Positions 44,603 through 54,534 of a stretch of DNA of 64,000 nucleotides are shown piece by piece. The position numbers and the translations under genes are program-made. The notes under the pieces were generated by a model. The model searched no databases. It was not told the origin of the DNA and saw nothing but the letters and a program-made list of their open reading frames with translations. Numbering within the stretch: the first letter of the stretch is position 1; every line of letters begins with the position of its first letter. Origin of the DNA: Acidovorax sp. sic0104 (GTDB lineage: Bacteria; Pseudomonadota; Gammaproteobacteria; Burkholderiales; Burkholderiaceae_C); NCBI RefSeq assembly GCF_019219095.1, contig NZ_JAHUWH010000002.1, forward strand, positions 372,001-436,000, written 5' to 3'.

Positions 44603-45454
44603 GTGTCCGATCGCCTGGCAGTTCTGCCGCAATACCTCCTGCCCAAGCAGGCACTGACCACCCTGGCCGGCAGGTTCGCATCGGCCCGGCTGGGAGGCCT
44701 GACCACCTCGGTGATCCGCTGGTTTGTGGGACGCTACAACGTGAACATGGGCGAAGCGGCCAACCCCGACATCACGAGCTACGCCAGCTTCAACGACTTC
44801 TTCACGCGGGCACTGAAAGACGGTGCGCGCCCGCTCGCCGATGCCGACCTGATCTGCCCCGTGGACGGCGCCATCAGCCAGTTCGGCCCCATTGCCAAGG
44901 ACCAGGTCTTCCAGGCCAAGGGCCATTCGTATTCCACCACTGCGCTGGTGGGCGGCGATGCCGCACTGGGTGCTCGCTTCGAGAACGGCCACTTCGCCAC
45001 GCTGTACCTGAGCCCGCGCGACTATCACCGCATCCACATGCCCTGCGCGGGTGAGCTGACGCGCATGATCCATGTGCCCGGCGATCTGTTCTCCGTCAAC
45101 CCCACCACCGCGCGCGGCGTGCCCGGTCTGTTCGCTCGCAATGAACGTGTGGTCTGCGTGTTCGAGTCGGCGCACGGCCCGTTCGTTCTGGTGCTGGTGG
45201 GCGCCACCATCGTGGGCAGCATGGCCACCGCGTGGCACGGCCAGGTGAATCCGCCGCGCCCCGGCACCCTGCGCCAGTGGGACTACGCTGCGGGCCAGGT
45301 CAGCCTGCAAAAGGGCGAGGAGATGGGTCGGTTTTTGCTGGGCTCCACGGTAGTGATGCTGTTTCCCCAGGGGCCACTGCAGTTCAACCCGCAATGGGCG
45401 CCTGCCAGGCCCATTCAACTGGGCGAGGCCATGGCGCAGCGGGTGCAGGCCTGA
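44603..45454 (+). CDS. psd: Phosphatidylserine decarboxylase
   Basis: 283 residues from a GTG at 44603. The proenzyme cleavage site LGST is at about residues 249-252 (RFLLGSTVVMLFP), where self-cleavage creates the pyruvoyl Ser. Other family segments are FNDFFTRALKDGARPL, CPVDGAISQFG with its Asp, and LSPRDYHRIHMPCAGEL with the conserved His pair. It converts phosphatidylserine to phosphatidylethanolamine at the inner membrane. It lies downstream of the ABC cluster but is functionally unrelated. Confidence 0.96.
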   Translation: MSDRLAVLPQYLLPKQALTTLAGRFASARLGGLTTSVIRWFVGRYNVNMGEAANPDITSYASFNDFFTRALKDGARPLADADLICPVDGAISQFGPIAKDQVFQAKGHSYSTTALVGGDAALGARFENGHFATLYLSPRDYHRIHMPCAGELTRMIHVPGDLFSVNPTTARGVPGLFARNERVVCVFESAHGPFVLVLVGATIVGSMATAWHGQVNPPRPGTLRQWDYAAGQVSLQKGEEMGRFLLGSTVVMLFPQGPLQFNPQWAPARPIQLGEAMAQRVQA

Positions 45455-45492
45455 CCAGCCCAGCACTGATTTATTGTCCTCGGCACCGCAAG

Positions 45493-45510
45493 GCTGCACC
45501 ATGGTGCAGC
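45493..45510. other. 18 bp perfect palindrome between convergent genes
   Basis: GCTGCACCATGGTGCAGC has no loop and no following T run. It lies between the convergent psd and the 67-residue gene. It could be a weak bidirectional terminator stem or a protein site. Confidence 0.4.
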
Positions 45511-45518
45511 AAGGGCCT

Positions 45519-45722
45519 TCACTCCGGAACGCGGCCCAGATGGAACACGCTGGGCTGAAGTCGAAGGGTGTCCGGATGCACCGGGGCCTCGTGACCTACC
45601 AGGTGCACCATCAGCCCACCGCGGCGCACCAGCACGTGGCTCACCGTCTCGCGGGTGTGCCCTACGTGGACGACCGCACCGGGTTTGAACAGGGGCATGT
45701 AGTAATAGGCCGCGGATTCCAT
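45519..45722 (-). CDS. Small conserved-looking protein, unknown
   Basis: 67 residues from the ATG at 45722, beginning MESAAYYYMPLFKPGAVVHV. The sequence is compact and beta-rich (HTRETVSHVLVRRGGLMVHLVGHEAPV), with no signal peptide or membrane segment. I do not recognise a family. The frame is open upstream to 45794, but that part is GC-skewed and unlike protein. It is minus strand, convergent with psd. Confidence 0.6.
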   Translation of the reverse strand: MESAAYYYMPLFKPGAVVHVGHTRETVSHVLVRRGGLMVHLVGHEAPVHPDTLRLQPSVFHLGRVPE

Positions 45723-45848
45723 CAGGATGCGGCTCCTTCCGCAAGGGTGGCCAGGTGGCGCACCACGCGGGCCGTGGAGGACCGCTCGGCCCATACTAGC
45801 ACCGATCGTTGGCGGCGCGACCTGGCAGACAGGTAAAGATGGCCCGGC

Positions 45849-46664
45849 TCAGCGACGGTCCTGGCGACGCGCAAACGCCAAGGCGGCCTGCAGCATGCGC
45901 TGCAGGTGCGGCTGCACACCGGCGGCCACCTCGGGCAGGTAGTCGAACGGCAGTGCCTCCTGCATGTAGCTGCACTGCGTCATCTCCAACTGCACCGCGT
46001 GGATGTTCTGCGCGGGCTGGCCGTAGTGGCGCGTGATGTGCCCGCCCTTGAAGCGGCCATTGAGCACGCCGGTGTAGCCGGGCGCAGACTGGGCGATGGC
46101 CAGCAGCGACTGCGCCAGCGCCGGGTCGCAGCTGGCTCCATCGGCCGTGCCCAGGTTCAGGTCGGGCAGCTTGCCCTCAAAAAAACGCGGCAACACCGAA
46201 CGGATGGAATGCGCATCCCACAGCACCGCCACGCCATGCTGCGCGCGGATGCGGTCCAGCTCGGCACGCAGTTGCGCGTGGTAAGGCGCCCAGACGGCGT
46301 CGCGGCGCGCGGCCACCTCGGCGTCATCGGGCACATCGCCCTGCGCATAGATGGGCGTGTCGTCGAAGGTGTCCACGGGGCACAGGCCGGTGACGCTCTG
46401 GCCGGGGTACAGACTGGCGCCATCCGGAGGACGGTTCAGATCGACCACATACCGTGAATGGGTCGCCACCAGGATGGAGGCGCCCATATCTTTGGCAAAC
46501 GCATACAGCCGCTCCATGTGCCAGTCGGTGTCGGGCACCTGGCGGGCCTCGTCGGTGAAGCGCGCTGCCAGCGCGGGCGGCACGTAGGTGCCCGCATGGG
46601 GCATGGAGACCAGCAAGGGCACGGTACCCTGGTGGAAGTTGAAGGGTGGGGGCGTCGTGGTCAT
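45849..46664 (-). CDS. hutG: N-formylglutamate deformylase
   Basis: 271 residues from the ATG at 46664. N-formylglutamate amidohydrolase features: LLVSMPHAGTYVPP, DTDWHMERLYAFAKDMGAS, ATHSRYVVDLNRPPDGASLYPGQ, VLWDAHSIRSVLPRFFEGKLPDLNLGT and GGHITRHYGQP. The His and Asp residues in SMPHAG, DAHS and GGHITRHYG are likely metal ligands. It hydrolyses N-formyl-L-glutamate to glutamate and formate, the last step of the five-step histidine route. It is the last gene of the hut operon, 37 bp after hutF. Confidence 0.95.
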   Translation of the reverse strand: MTTTPPPFNFHQGTVPLLVSMPHAGTYVPPALAARFTDEARQVPDTDWHMERLYAFAKDMGASILVATHSRYVVDLNRPPDGASLYPGQSVTGLCPVDTFDDTPIYAQGDVPDDAEVAARRDAVWAPYHAQLRAELDRIRAQHGVAVLWDAHSIRSVLPRFFEGKLPDLNLGTADGASCDPALAQSLLAIAQSAPGYTGVLNGRFKGGHITRHYGQPAQNIHAVQLEMTQCSYMQEALPFDYLPEVAAGVQPHLQRMLQAALAFARRQDRR

Positions 46665-46701
46665 GAGGGGGCACGTGGTTGGAGTGGAAGAACCCGGGGT
46701 T

Positions 46702-48102
46702 TCAGCCCGCCGCGATGGTGGTGGAGCGCGCCGCCACAAAGGCCAGCGCGGCCGCGTCGTGCAGGGCATGGCGGCCTTGCGCCACGCGCTGCACACCCGC
46801 CACCCACAGACTGTCGATGGCCGAGGTGCGGTGGCTGCCGAACACATGGGATGACAACATGCTGGGGGCGGGCAGGCCCGCCAGCGCCACATGCTGCGCA
46901 TCCAGCGCGACCATGTCGGCCTGCTGGCCCACTGCAAGGCCTGCCGGACCCGCAGGGCCACCGACCGTTCGGCCAGACGCTTGCGCCCCGCCCTGCACCG
47001 CCTGCAGCATCATGGCAGTGGCCACGTCGGTCTGGCTGCGGCTGGCCAGCACGTTGCGCTGGCGCAGCGACAGGCGCTGGCCGTATTCGAGCATCAGCAG
47101 CTCCTCGGCCGCATTCACGCAGGCGTGGCTGTCCGAGCCCACGCCCCAGCGCCCGCCGTGCTGCAGCCACAGCGGCATGTCGAAGATGCCGTCACCCAGG
47201 TTGGCCTCCGTGGTGGGGCAGATGCCTGCCACCGCGCCCGTGCGCGCTGCGTCCTGGTACTCCAGCGGCGTCATGTGCGTGGCATGCACCAGGCACCAGC
47301 GCTCATCCACCGGCGCATGGTCGAGCAGCCACTGCACGGGGCGCTGGCCGCTCCAGGCGATGCAGTCCTCCACCTCCTGTGTCTGCTCGGCAATGTGGAT
47401 GTGGATGGGGGCCTGCGCGCTCAGTGCCGTGAGGCCTTGCACGGCGGCGGCCAGGCTGTCGGGCGGCACGGCGCGCAGCGAATGCGGGGCCAGGCCCACA
47501 ATGCCACCCAGCGCCTGTGCGGCGGGCGCAATGCGCTCCAACAAGGAGAGCATGTTGTCGGTGCTGCGAATGAAGCGCGCCTGGTCGGCGCGCGGCGGCT
47601 TGGCACCAAAACCGCTGGTCTGGTACAGCACCGGCAGCAGCGTGATGCCAATGCCTGCATTTCCTGCCGCGCGCAGCAGCGCCAGCGAGAGCGTGGCGTC
47701 GTCGGCATACGGCGTGCCATCCTGGTCGTGGTGCACGTAGTGGAACTCGCACACGCTGGTGTAGCCCGCCTCCAGCATCTCCACATACAGCCAGGTGGCG
47801 ATGGCCTCCAGCGATTCGGGCGTAATGCGTGCGGCAAAGCGGTACATCAGGTTGCGCCAGCTCCAGAAGCTGTCCTGGCTTTCAGCGCGGTACTCGGTCA
47901 GGCCCGCAAACGCGCGCTGAAAGGCGTGCGAGTGCAGGTTGGGCATGCCGGGGATCACCGGGCCCGGCGCAATGGCTGCGCCCTCAGGCCGCTGCGCACC
48001 GGGCGTGACGGCGGTAATGCGCCCTGTCCCGTCCCAGGCGATGAGCACGTCGCGCGCCCAGCCGGTGGGCAGCAGCGCGTTGGCAGCAAAAATCTGGCTC
48101 AT
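46702..48102 (-). CDS. hutF: Formimidoylglutamate deiminase
   Basis: 466 residues from the ATG at 48102. Amidohydrolase superfamily: metal ligands in [22 protein letters not shown] and LVHATHMT, and the Asp in [37 protein letters not shown] is typical of HutF. It converts N-formimidoyl-L-glutamate to N-formylglutamate and ammonia, so the pathway proceeds by HutF/HutG rather than by a one-step formiminoglutamase. The start overlaps the hutI stop (ATGA). Confidence 0.96.
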   Translation of the reverse strand: MSQIFAANALLPTGWARDVLIAWDGTGRITAVTPGAQRPEGAAIAPGPVIPGMPNLHSHAFQRAFAGLTEYRAESQDSFWSWRNLMYRFAARITPESLEAIATWLYVEMLEAGYTSVCEFHYVHHDQDGTPYADDATLSLALLRAAGNAGIGITLLPVLYQTSGFGAKPPRADQARFIRSTDNMLSLLERIAPAAQALGGIVGLAPHSLRAVPPDSLAAAVQGLTALSAQAPIHIHIAEQTQEVEDCIAWSGQRPVQWLLDHAPVDERWCLVHATHMTPLEYQDAARTGAVAGICPTTEANLGDGIFDMPLWLQHGGRWGVGSDSHACVNAAEELLMLEYGQRLSLRQRNVLASRSQTDVATAMMLQAVQGGAQASGRTVGGPAGPAGLAVGQQADMVALDAQHVALAGLPAPSMLSSHVFGSHRTSAIDSLWVAGVQRVAQGRHALHDAAALAFVAARSTTIAAG

Positions 48103-49376
48103 GCCTGGCCTCCATGAATGCGCCCCTGCCGAACGATGGTGCAAGCTGGCTTGTGGCCAAACCAGTAGGCCAGCTCGGCCGCCTCACCCACGGGCCACAG
48201 CACGAAGTTGGCGGGTCGGCCGGACGCGATGAGGCCATGGGAGTCTTGCAGGCCCAGCGCGCGCGCGGCATGGGTGGTGATGCCCGCCAGCGCCTCGGGC
48301 ACCGTCAGGCGGAACAGCGTGCACGCCATGTTGGCCATGAGCAGCAGGCTCAGCGCCGGCGAAGTGCCGGGGTTGTGGTCGGTGGACACCGCCATGGCCA
48401 CGCCCGCTTCACGCAGTTGCGCGATGGGCGGCAGGTGCGTGTCGCGCAGCGTGTAGTAGGCGCCGGGCAGCAGCACGGCCACGGTACCTGCGGCTTTCAT
48501 CGCAGCAATGCCATCCGCAGACAGGTGTTCGATGTGGTCGCACGACAGCGCGCCATACCGTGCTGCCAGGGCCGATCCACCCATGTCAGACAGCTGCTCG
48601 GCGTGCAGCTTGACGGGGATGCCGCTCTTGCGTGCGGCCCGGAACACCTGCTCCGTTTGGGCCAGCGTGAAGGCGATGCGTTCGCAGAACACATCGACGG
48701 CATCCACCAGGCCTTCGGCCGCGAGCGCAGGCAGCATCTCGTTGCAGACCAAGTCGGTGTAGTCCTGGCTGCGGCCTGCGTACTCCGGCGGCAGCGCATG
48801 CGCGCCGAGGAAGGTGGTACGCACCGTGACGCCGAAGGCTTCGCCCAGGCGGCGGGCCACGCGCAGTTGCTTGCGCTCATGTTCCAGTGCCAGGCCATAG
48901 CCGGACTTGATCTCGATGGCGCACACGCCTTCTGCGAGCAAGGCTTGCAGGCGCGGCGCGGCCTGGGCAAAGAGCTCGTCTTCCGACGCAACGCGCGTGG
49001 CCTTCACCGACGACACAATGCCCCCACCCGCCTGGGCTACTTCTTCATAGGTGGCACCGGCCAGGCGCATGGCGAACTCGTTGGCACGCTGGCCGCCGTA
49101 GACCAGATGTGTGTGGCAATCCACCAGCCCGGGCGTGGCAAGCGCGCCCCGCGCATCGTGGCGCGGCAATGCCTGGTAAGCGGCGGGCAACTGCGCCTCG
49201 GGGCCTACCCAGGCCATCTGGCCTTGCTGCACTACCACGCAGGCGTGCTGGCCCTCCGGCACGGGCACATCGGCCACCCACAGGCCGGGCGCGGGTTTCA
49301 GGTTTTGCCACACGCCGTCGGCGTTCTGGCTGGCGGCCGACCCGCTCGGGTGGCCGTGGTTGTCCATGTGTTGCAT
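48099..49376 (-). CDS. hutI: Imidazolonepropionase
   Basis: 425 residues from the ATG at 49376; GTG at 49388 and ATG at 49367 are alternatives. Amidohydrolase with metal ligands in [12 protein letters not shown], then [41 protein letters not shown] and [10 protein letters not shown]. It hydrolyses 4-imidazolone-5-propanoate to formimidoylglutamate. An N-terminal stretch of about 40 residues precedes the core. The stop is coupled to hutF. Confidence 0.96.
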   Translation of the reverse strand: MQHMDNHGHPSGSAASQNADGVWQNLKPAPGLWVADVPVPEGQHACVVVQQGQMAWVGPEAQLPAAYQALPRHDARGALATPGLVDCHTHLVYGGQRANEFAMRLAGATYEEVAQAGGGIVSSVKATRVASEDELFAQAAPRLQALLAEGVCAIEIKSGYGLALEHERKQLRVARRLGEAFGVTVRTTFLGAHALPPEYAGRSQDYTDLVCNEMLPALAAEGLVDAVDVFCERIAFTLAQTEQVFRAARKSGIPVKLHAEQLSDMGGSALAARYGALSCDHIEHLSADGIAAMKAAGTVAVLLPGAYYTLRDTHLPPIAQLREAGVAMAVSTDHNPGTSPALSLLLMANMACTLFRLTVPEALAGITTHAARALGLQDSHGLIASGRPANFVLWPVGEAAELAYWFGHKPACTIVRQGRIHGGQA

Positions 49377-49407
49377 CTGCCTGCCCACCCACGGGCTCCG
49401 TGTTGAA

Positions 49408-49474
49408 TGCTATACAAATAATAGCTACCAGCGCTTATCCATCAAGCGTTAGCGGCCATTCTTATTCAATTTTT
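49408..49474. repeat. TGCTAT dispersed repeat at the 3' end of hutD
   Basis: TGCTATACAAATAATAGCTA, CCAGCGCTTATCCATCAAGC and GTTAGCGGCCATT with an AT tail. Its right end supplies the last codons and stop of hutD (49466-49474). It is the clearest full copy of this family in the window. Confidence 0.85.
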
Positions 49475-50095
49475 GGGGGCTGCGGCGCGCTGCAAGGCAA
49501 TCCAGACCAGCGCGGGCGCGCTGGCGGCGGCATCCACAGGCTCCAGCCGACCCGGCGTTGCACCGCCCTCGCCCGCCCACCAAAAGCCTTGCCCTGCGGC
49601 CAGTGCGTGCGGCCCGGCGCCTGGCACCACCCAATGCCAATCGCCCTTCAGCACCAGGCACAGGCCTGCGGGCGTGGCGCCGGGCGACTGCGCACCGCCC
49701 ACCACCTGAAGCGGCCCGTGCCAAAGGCCCCGCCGCAGCATGAGATTGAAGTCCCTGGACGCGCCGCCCAGCATGGCGCCGTCCACCGCGTCATCGCCCG
49801 AGAACGCGAACGGCTGCCAGCGCTGCTCCAGGCGATGCTCCCAGCCAGGGCTGCGCAATTGCAGGCCATCTCCAGAGAGCAGCATGATCTGCCGGTCAAT
49901 GGCCGGGAAGACCGAGAACGGACCAGGCCGGTCCACCGTGGCCAGGCTCACGCGCCACTCAAAGCTGTTCATGTCCGCGCCGGGGGGCCAGCAGGCCAGC
50001 TCCTGCGTGCTGCCGCCGCCGTTTTTCCAGGGCATGCTGGGCGTGGTGGCCAGGTCAAAAAAATGCATCGCCATCGTTGTTGTCGTCGTGTCCAT
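49466..50095 (-). CDS. hutD: HutD-family protein
   Basis: 209 residues from the ATG at 50095, whose first base overlaps the upstream stop (TGATG); MHFFDLATTPSMPWKNGGG at an internal ATG is the family start. HutD is a cupin-fold protein of hut operons: WKNGGGSTQELACWP, FEWRVSLATVDRPGPFSVFPAIDRQI and DFNLMLRRG. It is thought to bind N-formylglutamate-like metabolites and tune hut activity; the molecular role is not settled. Its last residues (KN) and stop come from a dispersed repeat. Confidence 0.93.
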   Translation of the reverse strand: MDTTTTTMAMHFFDLATTPSMPWKNGGGSTQELACWPPGADMNSFEWRVSLATVDRPGPFSVFPAIDRQIMLLSGDGLQLRSPGWEHRLEQRWQPFAFSGDDAVDGAMLGGASRDFNLMLRRGLWHGPLQVVGGAQSPGATPAGLCLVLKGDWHWVVPGAGPHALAAGQGFWWAGEGGATPGRLEPVDAAASAPALVWIALQRAAAPKN

Positions 50096-50976
50096 CAGGA
50101 TGTTGCGGTGGCCTGCCCGGCACCCGAAACCAGCAGCGGGAACAGCGGGTGGTCCATCTCGGCCCCGGCGGGCAGCTCGTCGGCCAGGCCGGGAAACTCG
50201 GGCGAGGTCTTCCACGGCCGGGGCGCATGGCGCGTGTCGTCGCCCAGAAAGCGCACCGAAAACACGCGGCGGCGGCGGGTGCCCTCCACCCCACCCGCCG
50301 CATGCAGCGTGAGCATGTGGAAACACACCACGTCGCCGGGCTCGATCTCCCAGCCCACGATGGGGAAGGCATCGCGGTCGGCCTCGACGTTGGGCAGGTC
50401 CTGCAGGCTGCCTTCGGGGAACCACTTGGCCTGGTTGTCCATGAACGTGCGCGGCATGAGCCACGGCCCCTTGTGCGAACCGGCCACAAACTCCAGCGTC
50501 GCAGCGCGAGATACCGGATCGACCGGAATCCACATGCTGACGTTCTGCATGCCGTCGATGTTGTAGTAGGGCTGGTCCTGGTGCCAGGGCGTGCGCTGGC
50601 GCGTGCCCGGCTCCTTGACCAGCACATGGTCGTGGTACAGCCGCACGGTGCGCGACTGCATCAGGCGCTGCGCGGCCAGGGCCAGCGGTGTATCGCGCAC
50701 AAAGCGGCTGAACTGCGGGATGTCCCGCCAGTTGCAGAAGTCCTCGAAGAACCGGCCCGGGTCATCCGGACGGCTGGCCACCTTGGCGCGCGGGCTGGGC
50801 GCGGCGAGGTTGGCGTCGATGCCATCGCGCAGCAGCGCGACCTCATCGGGCGAGAGCAGTTGCCTGATGCAGATGGCACCGTCGCGGGCGAAGTCTGCCA
50901 CCTGCTGGTCGCTCAGCCGCTCACGCAGGCGCGCTTGCCATGGCTGCTGCAAATCCCCAGACGAAACATCGGACAT
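50095..50976 (-). CDS. Phytanoyl-CoA dioxygenase (PhyH)-family oxygenase in the hut operon
   Basis: 293 residues. Iron(II)/2-oxoglutarate oxygenase: the facial triad is His132 and Asp134 in TPWHQDQPYY and His225 in MLTLHAAGG, with the 2-oxoglutarate Arg in RRRVFSVRF (about 236-242). LRDGIDANLA and GSHKGPWLMP are PhyH features. The reaction is hydroxylation or oxidative demethylation of a small molecule. It is not part of known histidine degradation, yet it is flanked by hutU (54 bp) and coupled to hutD, so an imidazole substrate is an attractive inference. Start at 50976 has AGGTGAGGTGCC upstream. Confidence 0.9.
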   Translation of the reverse strand: MSDVSSGDLQQPWQARLRERLSDQQVADFARDGAICIRQLLSPDEVALLRDGIDANLAAPSPRAKVASRPDDPGRFFEDFCNWRDIPQFSRFVRDTPLALAAQRLMQSRTVRLYHDHVLVKEPGTRQRTPWHQDQPYYNIDGMQNVSMWIPVDPVSRAATLEFVAGSHKGPWLMPRTFMDNQAKWFPEGSLQDLPNVEADRDAFPIVGWEIEPGDVVCFHMLTLHAAGGVEGTRRRRVFSVRFLGDDTRHAPRPWKTSPEFPGLADELPAGAEMDHPLFPLLVSGAGQATATS

Positions 50977-51030
50977 GGCACCTCACCTCCAGATCAAATT
51001 GACACACAGATCCCGCAAGTATCGGCGGGC

Positions 51031-52755
51031 TTACTTGATCATCGGCAGCTTCAGGCCCTGCTTCTTGGCTGTTTCCACGGCCAGTTCGTAGCCCGCGTCG
51101 GCATGGCGCATCACGCCGCTGCCGCAGTCATTCACCAGCACGCGCGCCAGGCGCTCGGCTGCTGCGTCCGTGCCATCGGCCACGATGACCATGCCCGAGT
51201 GCTGCGAGTAGCCCATGCCCACGCCGCCGCCATGGTGCAGGCTGACCCAGGTGGCGCCACCTGCGGTGTTGAGCAGCGCATTGAGCAGCGGCCAGTCGCT
51301 CACGGCGTCGGTGCCGTCCTTCATGGCTTCGGTCTCGCGGTTGGGGCTGGACACGCTGCCGGTGTCCAGGTGGTCGCGGCCAATGACGATGGGCGCCTTC
51401 AGCTCGCCGTTTTTCACCATCTCGTTGAAGGCCAGGCCCGCGATGTGGCGCTCGCCCAGGCCCAGCCAGCAGATGCGTGCGGGCAGCCCCTGGAAGGCGA
51501 TGCGCTCGCCCGCCATGTCGAGCCAGCGGTGCACGTGTTTGTTCTCGGGGAAAAGCTCCTTGATCTTGGCGTCGGTCTTGCGGATGTCTTCCGGGTCGCC
51601 CGAGAGCGCCACCCAGCGGAACGGGCCCTTGCCTTCGCAGAACAGCGGGCGGATGTAGGCCGGCACAAAGCCCGGGAAGTCGAACGCGTTCTTCACACCT
51701 TCGTCGAACGCCACCTGGCGGATGTTGTTGCCATAGTCCACGGTGGGTATGCCCATGGCCTGGAAGTCGAGCATGGCCTGCACGTGCACGGCACAGGACT
51801 TGGCGGCTGCCTTCTTCAGCACGTCGTGCTGGGTCACATCCTGCTGGGCGGCACGCCACTGCGCCACCGTCCAGCCGGCGGGCAGGTAGCCGTTGACGAG
51901 GTCGTGGGCCGAGGTCTGGTCGGTGACCAAATCGGGCTTGAGGCCACCGGCCTTGGCACGCCTGACGAGTTCCGGCAAGACCTCGGCCGCATTGCCCAAC
52001 AAGGCGATGGAGATGGCCTCCTTGGCGGCCGTGTGCTGCTCGATGAGTTCGATCGCGTGATCAATGTCGCGCGCCTGCTTGTCCACGTAACGTGTGCGCA
52101 GGCGGAAGTCGATGCTGCTTTGCTGGCATTCGATGTTGAGCGACACCGCACCCGCAAACGTGGCGGCCAGCGGCTGCGCGCCCCCCATGCCGCCCAGGCC
52201 GGCCGTGAGAATCCATTTGCCCGCCAGCGAGCCGCCGTAGTGCTGGCGGCCGGCTTCGGCAAAGGTCTCGTAGGTGCCCTGCACGATGCCTTGCGTGCCG
52301 ATGTAGATCCAGCTGCCCGCCGTCATCTGGCCATACATGAACAGGCCCTTCTGGTCCAGCTCGCTGAAGTGTTCCCAGTTGGCCCACTTGGGCACCAGGT
52401 TGGAGTTGGCCAGCAGCACGCGCGGTGCGTTGGCGTGGGTCTTGAACACGCCCACGGGCTTGCCGGACTGGATGAGTAGCGACTCGTCCTCGTTCAGGTC
52501 CTTGAGCGAAGCAAGGATCTGGTCAAAACACTCCCAGTTGCGCGCAGCGCGGCCAATGCCGCCGTACACCACCAGGTCCTGCGGGCGCTCGGCCACTTCG
52601 GGGTCGAGGTTGTTCTGAAGCATGCGGTAGGCGGCCTCGGTGAGCCAGCTCTTGCAGGTGAGCTGGCTGCCGCGCGGCGCGCGGATCACGCGGCTGGCGT
52701 CGTGGCGGGGGTCGGTGTTGGAGGCGGCGGCAATGATGGCGTCGTTGGCGTTCAT
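51031..52755 (-). CDS. hutU: Urocanate hydratase
   Basis: 574 residues; bacterial urocanases are about 555-560. The NAD site includes [14 protein letters not shown] (185-197). The active-site Cys lies in [40 protein letters not shown] and [16 protein letters not shown] are strongly conserved. It adds water to trans-urocanate to give imidazolonepropionate, using NAD+ as an electrophile. Ribosome binding site CAGGAG is seven bases before the ATG. hutH is 39 bp upstream. Confidence 0.97.
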   Translation of the reverse strand: MNANDAIIAAASNTDPRHDASRVIRAPRGSQLTCKSWLTEAAYRMLQNNLDPEVAERPQDLVVYGGIGRAARNWECFDQILASLKDLNEDESLLIQSGKPVGVFKTHANAPRVLLANSNLVPKWANWEHFSELDQKGLFMYGQMTAGSWIYIGTQGIVQGTYETFAEAGRQHYGGSLAGKWILTAGLGGMGGAQPLAATFAGAVSLNIECQQSSIDFRLRTRYVDKQARDIDHAIELIEQHTAAKEAISIALLGNAAEVLPELVRRAKAGGLKPDLVTDQTSAHDLVNGYLPAGWTVAQWRAAQQDVTQHDVLKKAAAKSCAVHVQAMLDFQAMGIPTVDYGNNIRQVAFDEGVKNAFDFPGFVPAYIRPLFCEGKGPFRWVALSGDPEDIRKTDAKIKELFPENKHVHRWLDMAGERIAFQGLPARICWLGLGERHIAGLAFNEMVKNGELKAPIVIGRDHLDTGSVSSPNRETEAMKDGTDAVSDWPLLNALLNTAGGATWVSLHHGGGVGMGYSQHSGMVIVADGTDAAAERLARVLVNDCGSGVMRHADAGYELAVETAKKQGLKLPMIK

Positions 52756-52794
52756 GGTGGGCTCCTGTGAATCAGTGGGTGTGCGTGGAAAAAA

Positions 52795-54333
52795 TCAGGC
52801 AAAGCTGGGCAGGCATTGCGTGAGCGCTGCGGGCCAGGTGGCCTGCTGGGCCCAGGCGCGCATGGCTTCGATGTCGGGGGCGAGGTAGCGGTCCTGCTCC
52901 AGGTAGGCCACGCGCTCGCGGATGGCGGCGAATTGCTCCTCCACCAAAGGTGAAGACTTGAGACTGCGGTCGAACTCCATGCCCTGCGCGGCTGCCATGG
53001 CCTCGATGCCGACCATCACTGCCGCATTGCGCACCATGTCACCCAGGCGGCGCGCGCCGTAGGTGGCCATGGAAACATGGTCTTCCTGGTTGGCCGATGT
53101 CGGCAGGCTGGTCACGCTGCTGGGGTTGGCCAGGCACTGGTTTTCAGCGGCCAGCGCTGCGGCAGTGACCTGGGCGATCATGAAACCCGAATTCACGCCG
53201 CTGTCGCGGATCAGGAACGCGGGCAGGCCCGAGAGGCCGGGGTCCAGCAGCAGCGACAGGCGGCGCTCGGAAATCGCGCCGATCTCGGCAACTGCGAGCG
53301 CGATGATGTCGGCCACAAAGGCCACGGGCTCGGCGTGGAAGTTGCCGCCGGAGATCACGTCGCCGTTGTCGAAGACCAAGGGGTTATCGGACGCCGCATT
53401 CGCCTCGATGGTGAGCACACGGGCAGCGTGGTGCAGGTTGTCCAGGCATGCGCCCATCACCTGCGGAACGCAGCGGATGGAGTATGGGTCTTGCACACGA
53501 CCGCAGTTCGGGTGCGAGGGGTCGATGGCGCTGCCGTCGAGCAGCGCGCGCACGGCGGCGGCCACGGCGATCTGCCCGGCCTGGCCACGTGCTTCGTGGA
53601 TGCGCGCGTCAAAGGGCTTGACCGAGCCCTTGATGGCTTCAAGCGAAAGGCAGCCCGCCACCAGCGCGGCCGCGAACACGCTCTCGGCGCCAAACAAACC
53701 GGCCAGTGCGAGCGCGGTGGACACCTGTGTGCCGTTGAGCAGCGCCAGCCCTTCCTTGGGGCCCAGCACAAAGGGCTGCAGGCCGATGGAACGCATGGCC
53801 TCGGCACCGGGCACCACCTTGCCATCTACCTTGGCCTGCCCTTCCCCAATCAGCACGCAGGCCATGTGCGCCAGCGGCGCCAGGTCGCCCGATGCACCCA
53901 CAGAGCCCTTGGCCGGGATCACCGGCAGCACATTGGCATTGGCCAGGGCCAGCAATGCATCCACCAGCTCGGGCCGCACGCCCGAATGGCCACGCGACAG
54001 GCTCACGGCCTTGGTGGCCAGGATGAGGCGCACCACGTCGTCGGGCAGCGGATCGCCCGTGCCCACGCTGTGCGACAGCACCAGGTTGCGCTGCAGCTCG
54101 GCCAGGCGGTCGTGCGCGATCTTGGTGCTGGCCAGCTTGCCAAAGCCGGTGTTGATGCCATAGACCACCTGGTCTTCATCGACGATGCGCTGCACCGTGG
54201 CCAGGGATTTGTGCAAACCTGCGCGTGCCGACGCATCGAGCACCAGTTGCACAGGGCCCGCGTGGATGCGGCGCAGCTCGGCCAGCGTGACGCGGCCGGG
54301 GTGCAGAGTGATGGGTGATGTGTTCTGTGTCAT
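52795..54333 (-). CDS. hutH: Histidine ammonia-lyase
   Basis: 512 residues from the ATG at 54333. The MIO prosthetic group forms from Ala147-Ser148-Gly149 in [28 protein letters not shown] supplies the catalytic Tyr, and [14 protein letters not shown] and FHAEPVAF follow the family. It deaminates L-histidine to urocanate. It is the first gene of the hutHU-PhyH-DIFG operon, and a HutC-type palindrome lies 10-23 bp before the start codon. Confidence 0.97.
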   Translation of the reverse strand: MTQNTSPITLHPGRVTLAELRRIHAGPVQLVLDASARAGLHKSLATVQRIVDEDQVVYGINTGFGKLASTKIAHDRLAELQRNLVLSHSVGTGDPLPDDVVRLILATKAVSLSRGHSGVRPELVDALLALANANVLPVIPAKGSVGASGDLAPLAHMACVLIGEGQAKVDGKVVPGAEAMRSIGLQPFVLGPKEGLALLNGTQVSTALALAGLFGAESVFAAALVAGCLSLEAIKGSVKPFDARIHEARGQAGQIAVAAAVRALLDGSAIDPSHPNCGRVQDPYSIRCVPQVMGACLDNLHHAARVLTIEANAASDNPLVFDNGDVISGGNFHAEPVAFVADIIALAVAEIGAISERRLSLLLDPGLSGLPAFLIRDSGVNSGFMIAQVTAAALAAENQCLANPSSVTSLPTSANQEDHVSMATYGARRLGDMVRNAAVMVGIEAMAAAQGMEFDRSLKSSPLVEEQFAAIRERVAYLEQDRYLAPDIEAMRAWAQQATWPAALTQCLPSFA

Positions 54334-54342
54334 GGCGTTGAT

Positions 54343-54356
54343 CCTGTATATACAAG
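54343..54356. promoter_or_regulatory. HutC-type operator before hutH
   Basis: CCTGTATATACAAG, palindromic core TGTATATACA (54345-54354), lies immediately upstream of the hutH start. It differs by one base from the site at 58058-58071. TTGTATATACAA-like palindromes are the kind of site bound by HutC. A partial second site (CTTGTACCTA on the minus strand) adjoins it. Confidence 0.8.
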
Positions 54357-54438
54357 TAGGTACAAGCGAAAAATAAGCAGCGTTAATTTGTTCTTCAAAT
54401 CCTGTCAGCCAATCCCGCAACGGGTGAAACTGCCACGG

Positions 54439-54531
54439 CACCCGCGAGAGACGCCGAGCAAGAGCCGCCCCGCAGCGAGGGCGTCGTCCCCCTTGAGGGG
54501 GAAGGCGCGAAGCGACTCAGGGGGTGCTTCA
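54439..54531. repeat. Dispersed intergenic repeat, CCCCTGAGTCGC... family
   Basis: GAGACGCCGAGCAAGAGCCG, CCCCGCAGCGAGGGCGTCGT, then CCCCCTTGAGGGGG and GCGCGAAGCGACTCAGGGGG. Opposite orientation to the copy at 2685-2800. It separates hutC from hutH. Confidence 0.8.
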
Positions 54532-54534
54532 TAT

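Noticed and set aside
45493-45510. NtrC site suggested by TGCACC...GGTGCA
   Set aside because: The half-sites are too close together: NtrC sites need several more bases between GCAC and GTGC. No sigma-54 promoter is nearby.
50077-52479. 800-codon plus-strand open frame
   Set aside because: It is antisense to PhyH and hutU, which are unmistakable; there is no domain in the opposite frame.
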